Part shown: positions 49,416 through 58,458 of the stretch, in pieces | Layout: each line of letters begins with the position of its first letter | Position numbering within the stretch: the stretch's first letter is position 1 | Source of the DNA: Candidatus Auribacterota bacterium | GTDB taxonomy: Bacteria; Auribacterota; JAFGBW01; JAFGJP01 | Reading direction: 5' to 3' | Assembly: GCA_023144635.1 (NCBI GenBank) | Contig: JAGLFH010000014.1 | Coordinates: forward strand, 1 to 64,000 | Length of the DNA stretch: 64,000 nt | The notes under the pieces: generated by a model | Database searches by the model: none | Seen by the model: the letters and a program-made list of their open reading frames with translations, nothing else | Told to the model about the DNA's origin: nothing | Translations under genes and position numbers: made by a program

Positions 49416-49726
49416 TCTTTATTAGTTTCCTTTTGTTCTTCCAAATTTTTTAGTAGAGATATTTTCAGCTTTCCAAGAATTGAATCGGATTTTATATTTA
49501 AAAAGCGTTTTTTTATTTTGTCCTTTTCTTGAATAAATTCTTCTTCCGTCATCTCAATACCGGATTCTATATAAAGCACAGATATTTGCATTTCCTTGAA
49601 TCGCTTAATAAGGGATTCATTTAGAGAAGTACCTTTTGAGCAAAGGACCATTCCTTTATCGTTAGTTACCGGTTTTGTCAGTATCATTCCTTCCACAGCA
49701 TCATTTATTGAAACACATTTTTTCAT
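49412..49726 (-). CDS. small protein resembling the N-terminal part of HD-GYP-associated domains
   Basis: INDAVEGMILTKPVTNDKGMVLCSKGTSLNESLIKRFKEMQISVLYIE; 4-bp overlap with the downstream HDOD gene. Confidence 0.65.
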   Translation of the reverse strand: MKKCVSINDAVEGMILTKPVTNDKGMVLCSKGTSLNESLIKRFKEMQISVLYIESGIEMTEEEFIQEKDKIKKRFLNIKSDSILGKLKISLLKNLEEQKETNKE

Positions 49727-49771
49727 ATTTATTCCGTTTTTTATTTTAACTGTTATATATTATATTATTTT

Positions 49772-52487
49772 TTATAATGTTTGTCTTATTATCTTTTTGA
49801 GCATGAGATCTATTTCGTTAATACCATATGGTTTAACCATAATAGCGCAAAAACCGAATTTCTTGTAATCAGCCATTACAGGATCGTTAGAGTATCCGCT
49901 TGAAACTATGATTTTTGCTTTGGTATCAATCTTTAATATTTTTTTCGTTGCTGCTTTTCCACCCATTCCACCGGGAATGGTAAGATCCATAATAACAGCA
50001 TCGAACTTATCATTGTTTTCGAAAGTCTTTTTATAAAGATCAATAGCTATTTCTCCATTTTTTGCCAAGGTTGCATCATAGCCCAGAAATGTGAGCATTT
50101 TCCCAACGCTTTTTAAAACAGGCTCTTCATCATCCATTAGAAGTATTTTACCTTTTCCTCCAGTAATTTGAGTATGTGAAGTTGTTTTATTTAAAGCTTT
50201 TTTATCACTTGCAGGGAGATATATACTAAAAGTTGTTCCATTGTCTTTTTCAGATTCAACCTTTATATGCCCCATATGGTTTTTAATAATATAATATGTT
50301 GTTGTAAGCCCGAGGCCGCTTCCCTGTTCTTTAGTAGAAAAATACGGGTCAAAGATCTTTTTTAGATTTTGTTTTTCTATACCGGTTCCCTGATCGGAAA
50401 TACTTATTTTTATATATTTTCCTTTTGATATCTGAATTGTGCTGTTTTCTTCCATGTGAATATTTTCAGCAGTTATATTGATCTTGCCGCCTTCCTGCAT
50501 TGACTGGATAGCATTTATAATAAGGTTATTTATCACCTGTCCTATTTGTCCGGCATCGATTTCTGCTGACCAGAGATCATCAGGGATAGAAAGAGCAGAT
50601 CCTATATGTGAACCACGAAGAGCAAATGATGCGGTATCTTTTATTAAGTCTTCTAAAGAAGTCAGTTTCTTTATTGGTACTCCACCCTTTGAAAATGTAA
50701 GCAGCTGCTTTGTTAGAGTTTTTGCCTGAAGTGTTGCTTTTTCTGCATCTATAATTGTTTCATATGACTCTTCTTTTGGTGATATGTACATCTTTGTTAA
50801 AGAAATGTTTGCAACAATAGCAGTAAGAATATTGTTAAAATCATGTGCTATTCCTCCTGCAAGTATTCCGATGGATTCCAACTTTTGTGTATGCTGCATT
50901 TGTGTCTCGTACTTTCTTTGTTCTATTTCAGCCTTTTTTCTGTCAGTAATATCTTTAGCTATACATACAACACCAGTAGACACCCCCTGCTTATTCTTTA
51001 TTATGGAACCTGAAAGAAGCATTGGGATAAATCGTTTATTTTTTGTTTTGTATAATACTTCTTTGTTAGTTATCGAGCCTTTATCCATGATATTTTGAAA
51101 AAGAGTATCTCTTAGAATATCATCATGTGAAAAAATTACAGAAAAGGGTTTTCCTATAAGTTCATAGCTTTTATATCCAAGAAGTTCTATCGTTGCTTTA
51201 TTAACACTAAGGATGTTATTTTCCATATCTATTACGATCAAAGTATCTATCATAAACTTTAAAATGTTTTCAGTATATTCCTTTGCAAATAAAAGCTCGT
51301 CTCTTGATTTTTCCAAAGCTTTTGACATATTGGTAAAACTTATTGCAAGTTCTCCTATTTCATCTTTTGATGATATATTTATTTTGGAATGTAAAGAACC
51401 TTTACCTATTTCAATTGCAGCATCTTTAAGCTTTATAAGAGGCACAGAAATGGAATGTGATATGGAAAAATCTATTAAGGAAGCTAATAGAAGAATAATG
51501 AATGTTATAAATAAAAGAGCGTTTCGTATCCTTGTGACAGGTTTAAATATTTCTTTTGTTTCATGGTCTATAAATAAAACCCAGTTAAATCCCTTAAAAG
51601 TTTTATATCCTTTTGAATGTGCATAAGCAAAAAGCTTTTTCGGGCCTTTATTATTGCCATCAATAATAAAATATCCTGATGATCCTTTAGATTTTAATTT
51701 AAGCTGTTTTTTTAAATTATAAGGAGCATTCTGAAAGAATTTGTATACGCTGGTGGAATAAAGATACTTTCCATTTTTATCCAAAAGAGTGAAATGCCTT
51801 GATTTATATTTAGTTGAAGATTCTTTTGTATTCTTAATAATGTTTATTGTCTCGCTAATGTTTAAGACAATCTTAATTATACCTACAAATTCATCATTTT
51901 TATCATCAACCCGTATTGCTATATCTGTAGAATAAATATTTGCGCTGGAATCAAAATTCACATCTTCAACACATACATCATATTTTTTTGCGCATTGCCA
52001 CCATTTTTCATCATCCTGCTTATAGTGCTACAACTGCCCCGTATTTGTTTGTGACAAAGACTTCACCTATTACTTTATACCCGCTTTTTTTCTCATAAAA
52101 ATCGATCTTAGTCCTTAATTCATGCGAGAGATCATTGTTTAGCAGGTTTTCCAGGAAATCATTTTTTTTGGTTTTATTATAAAAGATCCATTCAAGATTT
52201 TTTTCAATGATAAATTTATTAATATCATTTAAAGATTCAAATTCTTTATTAGAGGCTTTAATCGTTTTTTGCATATTGAGATCATGACAATATTCCTCAA
52301 AGTGCTTGACCATGTCATATATGTTTTTATCAATATCTTCCATTGTTTTCTTAGCTATGGAAGAAGAGGCATCTCCAATAGATTCCTGAAGGATTTTTTG
52401 AGAAGATAGGGCAGAAAGATATCCCACTATGCCTATCAAAAGAGCAATTCCGATATAGCCTAACATCAGTTTTTTGCTGATATTCAT
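49772..52487 (-). pseudogene. hybrid sensor histidine kinase (dCACHE-HAMP-PAS-HisKA-HATPase-REC), apparently frameshifted
   Basis: ORFs 52020-52487 (TM plus first part of CACHE, ending ...KYGAVVAL*) and 49772-51961; the out-of-frame stretch between them reads YKQDDEKWWQCAKKYDVCVEDV, the expected CACHE continuation. Confidence 0.8.
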
Positions 52488-52653
52488 AAGTAGTTACCTA
52501 ATGGTTAACTATTATACATATATAGAACAATCTTATATTATTTTAAATATTATATCATTAGAAATTTATTTCATTATTCTACAAAAATATTACAATCAGT
52601 TTTAATGATCATAAATGCTTATTTTACAATCTTAGATATTTAAAGGAGGAAAC

Positions 52654-53097
52654 ATGAAGTTTTCACAGGCAAAATGCGGAAGAACATTTGTAATAAGGCT
52701 GGAAGATGGTGATGTTGTGCATGAGGAAATTGAAAAATTTGCCCGTGATCAATCTATTAAAGCGGCATCATTGATAATTTTAGGGGGAGCAGACCAGGGC
52801 AGTATGCTTATTGTTGGGCCTGAAGAAGGGCGCGCAAAAGCTATTCGTCCAATGGCACAGATACTTGATGATGTTCATGAAATATCAGGAACAGGGACAA
52901 TCTTTCCTGACGAAGAGGGAAATCCCACACTTCATATGCACATTGCATGTGGAAGGAAATCGTCAACAGTAACAGGATGCATAAGAAAAGGTGTAAAAGT
53001 ATGGCATATTATGGAAGTAGTGCTTTTTGAGCTTTTAGATACAACGGCAATGCGTGTAACTGATGATACTTTAGGTTTTAAACTTTTAAAACCATGA
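52654..53097 (+). CDS. DUF296/PPC domain protein
   Basis: FVIRLEDGDVVHEEIEKFARDQSIKAASLIILGGADQ...HMHIACGR...VTGCIRKG. Confidence 0.9.
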   Translation: MKFSQAKCGRTFVIRLEDGDVVHEEIEKFARDQSIKAASLIILGGADQGSMLIVGPEEGRAKAIRPMAQILDDVHEISGTGTIFPDEEGNPTLHMHIACGRKSSTVTGCIRKGVKVWHIMEVVLFELLDTTAMRVTDDTLGFKLLKP

Positions 53098-53128
53098 TAT
53101 AAATGAAGATTCAATAAAGGAGGATAAT

Positions 53129-53371
53129 ATGAATTCTGTAAATAAGATAAGATTATTAATTGTAAGTGTTTTTTTATTAGTATTTGTCATAGCTTTTTCT
53201 TTTTCTAAGTCTTTTTCTTATGCTGAAGAGGCTGCGGTTTACACCTATAAAGTTGTACCGCTTTCACAAGCTAAGGGCTGGCTAGAGTCGATTCTCAATA
53301 AGTATGGATCGGATGGTTGGAAACTGGTTGAAATTGATGATGGAACGGGAAATATAATATTCAGAAAATAG
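53129..53371 (+). CDS. DUF4177-like small secreted protein
   Basis: YTYKVVPLSQAKGWLESILNKYGSDGWKLVEIDDGTGNIIFRK after a signal peptide. Confidence 0.75.
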   Translation: MNSVNKIRLLIVSVFLLVFVIAFSFSKSFSYAEEAAVYTYKVVPLSQAKGWLESILNKYGSDGWKLVEIDDGTGNIIFRK

Positions 53372-53386
53372 GCTTTGCTATAAAGC

Positions 53387-53420
53387 AGTCGAGAGTCCAT
53401 AGACCATAGTCAATAGAGGA
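53387..53420 (-). repeat. 7-bp phased array
   Basis: AGTCGAG AGTCCAT AGACCAT AGTCAAT AGAGGAA (reverse complement of the CTATNGN arrays). Confidence 0.7.
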
Positions 53421-53431
53421 AAAGCGAATTG

Positions 53432-53515
53432 TGTTGCGCTGTGCGATATGCGTAATGCGTTCAAGGAGCTTCCTGCGGAAGCGGATGGCAGTAAATTTAT
53501 CACGAAAACACGAAA
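53432..53515 (-). repeat. head module plus 7-bp phased array (CGCANNN)n, reverse orientation
   Basis: Reverse complement: TTTCGTGTTTTCGTGATAAATTTACTGCCATCCGCTTCCGCAGGAAGCTCCTTGAA then CGCATTA CGCATAT CGCACAG CGCAACA. Confidence 0.8.
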
Positions 53516-53570
53516 GTAATGAACCACGTCCTAAACCACATAGGGCTTAGGATAAAAAAATAAAAGTAAA

Positions 53571-53610
53571 ACGTATGTAGGGACAGGGCTTGCCCCTGTC
53601 CGTGTAAAAG
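53571..53610 (+). repeat. GTAGGG-[stem]-CCGTGTAAAAG hairpin cassette
   Basis: ACGTATGTAGGGACAGGG-CTTG-CCCCTGTCCGTGTAAAAG. Confidence 0.8.
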
Positions 53611-53845
53611 CACAAAAAGAAAACATCGTAGGGGTGTTGCTTGTTTTAATCATGAGCGCAGTCGAATGGACTGCGCCCGTGTAAAAGATGAAAAAAAAAT
53701 TGGTGGATCTGTAATATGTTTTTCTGAAAACTGATTGCTATAAATTTAAAAGGTCGTCAGCGGGGAAACTTTGTTACGCCACGTGAGTCACGTACCATGT
53801 GACAACGTGGTCACGTGAAAGTAAACTCTGTAAAGTGTAGGAAGT

Positions 53846-55048
53846 ATGAAAAAAATCAAAAAAGTGATTTTTGTTTTTTTATTATTCTTTATTGCTGGAA
53901 GCATCTGGCTGCCATGTCTTAATTTTTTATTTAAAGTAGATATAAATAGTTATAGAACAAAGGAGGGGATTGCTCCAAAAACTCAGTTATTAGCACAACG
54001 ACAAATGCGAAATTGGGAAAATTATTCTAAAAAAGAAAAAGATATTTCTAAAATGCGTGTCGTAAATGCAGAGTGGGATTTTATGGGAAGAACTTTTTTT
54101 GTTTTATCGTTAGCGAATATGGCTTGCATGGAACCTTCAAAAACAGAGGAATATCTGAATACTATTGATAGGGTCATTGATGATACTTTGGAATTGGAGA
54201 AAAAAAAAGGAAAGTACTATTTTCTTATGGATTATGCCCGTGATTCAGAATTTCTTTCCAAACAAAAGCGGAGTATTTTTATTGATGGTGAAATTGCGCT
54301 TATGTTAGGAGCGAGAAGGCTTCTTGAAGAAAAGCAGACATATAAAAAAGAGATGGAAAAGCGGATTACTTTAATGATTTCACAAATGAAACAAAGTCCT
54401 GTTCTTTCGGCAGAAAGCTATCCTGATGAATGTTGGCTGTTTTGTAATACAGCTGCAATTGCATCCATTAAAATAGGAGATATATTAGGGACAGGGGAAA
54501 ATGTAGAGTTTATAAATGAATGGCTGGAAGTTTTGAAAGCAAATTTTATAGAACCTAAAACGGGTTTACTTTATTCGTCCTATTCAGTTGACGGTAATAT
54601 CTATCAAGGTCCTGAAGGTTCAAGCATATGGTTTGCGGCGCATTGTCTGCAGTTAGTGGATGAAGTGTTTGCCCGTACTCAGTATCGATTGGCTAAAGAA
54701 GAATTAGCAAGACATGTTATGGATTTTGGTTATGCAAAAGAATGGCCTTCCAGTTACAAAACAGGATCGGATGTCGATTCAGGGCCTGTTATACCTTTTT
54801 TAGAAATAAGTGCTGGATCTTCAGGGCTGGCTTTTGTTGCAGCAGGGGCCTTTGATGATGATATATATTTACAAAAATTACTGACTGCTGTTCAGTTTGC
54901 CGGATTTCCAATAGAAAAAAATGGTGAATTAAAATATGGAGCAAGCAATCAGGTTGGTGATGCAGTTTTGTTATATGGTTTAGTCGTGGGCCCTCTTTGG
55001 GAAAAAGCAAAAAGTTTGGAGGCCAATAAATATGAAAAGGTGGAATAG
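53846..55048 (+). CDS. linalool dehydratase/isomerase-like (alpha/alpha-barrel) membrane-anchored protein
   Basis: ESYPDECWLFCNTAAIASIKIGDIL...INEWLEVLKANFIEPKTGLLYSSYSVDG resembles the LinD fold segment; N-terminal TM. Confidence 0.5.
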   Translation: MKKIKKVIFVFLLFFIAGSIWLPCLNFLFKVDINSYRTKEGIAPKTQLLAQRQMRNWENYSKKEKDISKMRVVNAEWDFMGRTFFVLSLANMACMEPSKTEEYLNTIDRVIDDTLELEKKKGKYYFLMDYARDSEFLSKQKRSIFIDGEIALMLGARRLLEEKQTYKKEMEKRITLMISQMKQSPVLSAESYPDECWLFCNTAAIASIKIGDILGTGENVEFINEWLEVLKANFIEPKTGLLYSSYSVDGNIYQGPEGSSIWFAAHCLQLVDEVFARTQYRLAKEELARHVMDFGYAKEWPSSYKTGSDVDSGPVIPFLEISAGSSGLAFVAAGAFDDDIYLQKLLTAVQFAGFPIEKNGELKYGASNQVGDAVLLYGLVVGPLWEKAKSLEANKYEKVE

Positions 55049-55319
55049 AACATCCGCATTTTTCTCAAGCAAAGGGATGCTTCTTAGAGCGATTCTAGGA
55101 AGCATAGTCTTTTTTATAATACATTTTTTAGGTTGGCGGGAATATACAACGATTCTTTGTGGTTCAGCACCAACCGGTGAGGCACTTTCTACTTTTGGTA
55201 TATTTAAAATGGTAACTTATGTTAGCAGTTATTTGTGGTTCTGGGTCATGGCGCCTATTCTTATATTAACGGCAGGTCTATTGTGGATAAGTAATAAGAT
55301 CAGTAATAGTCAATCTTAA
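55032..55319 (+). CDS. small membrane protein, overlaps the upstream gene by 17 bp
   Basis: 95 aa, two or three hydrophobic segments. Confidence 0.6.
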   Translation: MKRWNRTSAFFSSKGMLLRAILGSIVFFIIHFLGWREYTTILCGSAPTGEALSTFGIFKMVTYVSSYLWFWVMAPILILTAGLLWISNKISNSQS

Positions 55320-55378
55320 ATTGGAATTTAAGTTTTTTTTGAATTTTTTATTTTAAATTTATCCGCCTGCGCAGAAGA

Positions 55379-55398
55379 CCCCGGATGTAAATCCGGGG
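55379..55398. repeat. hairpin with GTAA loop
   Basis: CCCCGGAT-GTAA-ATCCGGGG. Confidence 0.8.
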
Positions 55399-55501
55399 AT
55401 GAATGCACTAAAATGTCTTTTGCTTCGGCGAGATGTCGCAAAGGAGGATTCTGTGCTGGACTGACCTCGCCCGAAGCCCGCAGGGCGAAGGCGGGTTTAA
55501 A

Positions 55502-55531
55502 GGAGCCACGGACGTAAGTCCGTGGGGCTCC
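55502..55531. repeat. hairpin with GTAA loop
   Basis: GGAGCCACGGAC-GTAA-GTCCGTGGGGCTCC. Confidence 0.8.
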
Positions 55532-55722
55532 ATTTTGCTTTTACAGAGGTTGCCGCGTAGAGTTTACCCTGAGCGATTGAAATGAGTCGAAGGATAATGA
55601 CGATTTTTTTACTTTTTATCTTTTACACTTCTTTGTTCATCATGAACCCCACGTGGTTCATGACTCTGTGCCCTCTGTGGCTGTTTTTTTGTTATTTGGG
55701 ATTTGATACTTGGTGCTTATAG

Positions 55723-56277
55723 TTACATCTCTTTTTCATCGAACTCAAAGTCTTCTATTTTTGCATTAGGTCTTAATAAAGATACTATTTCTTCACCCAT
55801 AGTTCCCATAATGACAAGGACGTATTTTATTTTTGCTCTTAAATTGTCATCGATCTTAAAATAAACACGATATGTCTTATTTAATCTAAACTGATCAAAT
55901 CCTTTTACGAACTGAACACCTTGTTTAAGATAATATAATGTAAGAGTTTTTAGATGCTTTTTCTTTTTATCAAAAATATATACTTTAAATATATCAGGTG
56001 ATGCGGTCTTTTCACCATTATGCAGAGGACTTATTTTCATAAGTACATCAACAACATGCATTTTGCTGATGTGTACTTTAGAGCTTGCTCCATCATAAAT
56101 AGATTCAGAAAAAGTGATCCTTTTTACACTTGCCTGTTTGATTATATATCTTGATCCTTTGGATGTATTAGAAAAGTATTTCCAGCTTTTTTGTTGTTTT
56201 TCTTCAGCACTCGCGAAATTGAATGACAAGCAAAGTGTAATTACACAGAGAGATATTATATTTTTTAAATATTTCAT
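55723..56277 (-). CDS. hypothetical secreted protein
   Basis: 184 aa, signal peptide ...LSFNFASAEE. Confidence 0.65.
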   Translation of the reverse strand: MKYLKNIISLCVITLCLSFNFASAEEKQQKSWKYFSNTSKGSRYIIKQASVKRITFSESIYDGASSKVHISKMHVVDVLMKISPLHNGEKTASPDIFKVYIFDKKKKHLKTLTLYYLKQGVQFVKGFDQFRLNKTYRVYFKIDDNLRAKIKYVLVIMGTMGEEIVSLLRPNAKIEDFEFDEKEM

Positions 56278-56403
56278 TTAAAGCCCCCTCAATATTATAA
56301 ATGCTAGCACATATATTGACTATCAAACAGAAAAAAATATTGAGTGTTTTCTCTGGCGTTTTTCTTAGTGGCTAAATAGCTTTTTTATTTTCTGTGGCGA
56401 TAT

Positions 56404-57021
56404 TTATATTTTACTCAAAAGTTCTTTAAGGGAGTTTTCTATTGAAGAAAAATCTTTTTGTTGGAGCCATTCTTTTCTAAAGATACTTCCGCCTATAGCA
56501 ACTGCGCTTGCACCATTTGAAAAAAAATCTTTTATAGTCTCTTTGTTAACTCCGCCGCATGCCATGAGTTGGATGTCCTGAAAAGGGCCTTTGATCTCTT
56601 TTATATAATCAGGTCCGCAAAATTTTGACGGAAATACTTTTACCATTGTAGCTCCAGCTTTCATGCAATTATATATCTCTTGAGGAGTGAATGCTCCAGG
56701 AAAAACAGGTATATTGTTATCCAAGCAATGCACTATAACTTCGGGCACAAGTGTAGGAGAAACAATGAATGTTGCACCAGCATCAAGAGCTTTTTTTAGA
56801 TCATCAAGCTTAAGAACTGTTCCTGCTCCTATCATCAAACTGTCTTTTGCACTTTTTATAGCTTTTTTTATTAATAAAGGAGCATTGGTTGTATTCATTG
56901 TTATTTCGATAGTCTCGAGGCCGGATGCGATTACACATTCAATAAGAGGTTCTACTATATCTTCATCTATACCTCTTAAGATACCCATTACTGGTTTTTT
57001 TTTGAAACGTTCAATATTCAT
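56404..57021 (-). CDS. eda: bifunctional KDPG/KHG aldolase
   Basis: MGILRGIDEDIVEPLIE...GLETIEITMNT...IGAGTVLKLDDLKKALDAGATFIVSP...FPGAFTPQEIYNCMKAGATMVKVFPS. Confidence 0.95.
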   Translation of the reverse strand: MNIERFKKKPVMGILRGIDEDIVEPLIECVIASGLETIEITMNTTNAPLLIKKAIKSAKDSLMIGAGTVLKLDDLKKALDAGATFIVSPTLVPEVIVHCLDNNIPVFPGAFTPQEIYNCMKAGATMVKVFPSKFCGPDYIKEIKGPFQDIQLMACGGVNKETIKDFFSNGASAVAIGGSIFRKEWLQQKDFSSIENSLKELLSKI

Positions 57022-57142
57022 AATAAAAATTAAGAATGTAAAATTACAAATCCTGTAATCAACAACATTTACCGAATGACGATTGTTATGCTTTAATTTT
57101 TCTTTTTTCTTTGTGCCTTTAAGTCTTTTTGCCTAATTCTAT

Positions 57143-58093
57143 TTATTCTATATCGCTTGCAGAAAAACTCTCATAGAATTCACGGTAATCTTCTTTTTTG
57201 TTCGTTCCTCTAAGAGCCATTGCTGATTTTGGATGTTCATTAAGAATTCCTGTTAATGCATAAGGAATAATGTAACCCCATTCGATCTTTTCTCTTAGTG
57301 GGATGAACTCCTTAGAAATAAGGTCAAGAAGTGGACGAATATCGTATTTAGGGTTTTTCAAAAATCCTATCAATAGCTCAAGAGGGCAGTTTCCGGCTGC
57401 GCGACCAATACCGTAAACAGTTGCATCAAGATAATTTGCATTATGAATAATGCCTTCTATAGTATTGGAAAATGCCAGCTGTTGATTATTATGAGCATGA
57501 ATTCCAATTTCTTTACTCTTAAGTATTTCTTTATACTTTTTTACAAGAAATTCAGTTGATTCCTGATAAAGATTTCCAAAACTGTCTACAACATATATGA
57601 TTTTGCATTTTGCTTCTTCTTCTATCTGATGAAGTGCTTCGTTAAGCTCACTGTCAAGAGATCGTGTGACAGCCATTATGTTAATAGTTGTTTCATAACC
57701 CTTTTCATCAAAGTGGTTTACCATGTGTATTGCTTTATCAATATCTTTTACATAAGATGCAACACGTATCATGTCAATAGGGCTTTCACTGGCGGGTTTG
57801 ACATCATCTAGATTAACACGGCCGATATCTACCATGACAGCTAGTTTTGTTTTAGATTCAATACCATCTGTGATCCTTTTTATCACTTCATCATCGCAGA
57901 ACTTCCATGCACCGTATTCATCTGGTGAGAAAAGTTCTTTTGAGTTTTTATAACCTATCTCCATGTAGTCAACACCTGATGCAGATATTGCTTTATAAAT
58001 TTCTCTTACGAAACGGTCGTCAAAATTATGATTATTTATTAAACCTCCGTCTCTTATAGTGCAATCCAATACTTTAATCTTATCTCTAAACAT
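57143..58093 (-). CDS. DRE-TIM/HMGL-like aldolase (4-hydroxy-2-oxovalerate aldolase type)
   Basis: IKVLDCTIRDGGLINNHNFDDRFVREIYKAISASGVDYMEIGYK...GIHAHNNQQLAFSNTIEGI. ATG 58093 preceded by GAAGGGGGA. Confidence 0.88.
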   Translation of the reverse strand: MFRDKIKVLDCTIRDGGLINNHNFDDRFVREIYKAISASGVDYMEIGYKNSKELFSPDEYGAWKFCDDEVIKRITDGIESKTKLAVMVDIGRVNLDDVKPASESPIDMIRVASYVKDIDKAIHMVNHFDEKGYETTINIMAVTRSLDSELNEALHQIEEEAKCKIIYVVDSFGNLYQESTEFLVKKYKEILKSKEIGIHAHNNQQLAFSNTIEGIIHNANYLDATVYGIGRAAGNCPLELLIGFLKNPKYDIRPLLDLISKEFIPLREKIEWGYIIPYALTGILNEHPKSAMALRGTNKKEDYREFYESFSASDIE

Positions 58094-58166
58094 GTTTCCC
58101 CCTTCATTTTTAAACTCATAAAAAAAGTGTATTATATGTATAAAACATATAAAATACAAATAAATA

Positions 58167-58441
58167 TATTCAGGCTTGACCTGAATATTTCACAAGTCAA
58201 GTGTACCGCAGGCGCAAGGCATCAAACATGCTGCTGTATGCTTATACTGCAAGTGTTTGATAACAAGGCGGATGCGGTGCAATCGGCTTGCTCTCGTAAG
58301 CACAGCCGAAACGAAATCATATTTTTTCCTTTAAAAGGGATAGTGACAAAGTGTAACCTAAATTTTTTCCCTGTTTTTTTGTTTATTTTGCTGTGCATGA
58401 AGAAAATAAAAATTTTTCGGCTGTGTTTATGAAATATTCAG
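58167..58441. repeat. structured ~262-bp element bounded by 12-bp inverted repeats
   Basis: CTGAATATTTCA (58181) ... TGAAATATTCAG (58430-58441), preceded by perfect hairpin ATATTCAGG-CTTGA-CCTGAATAT; internal hairpins. Confidence 0.65.
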
Positions 58442-58458
58442 CTTTAGGAGGTGAATAA

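Noticed and set aside
58127-58432. 101-aa ORF upstream of the second PPC gene
   Set aside because: Covers the TIR-bounded hairpin element; composition and lack of RBS suggest it is non-coding.
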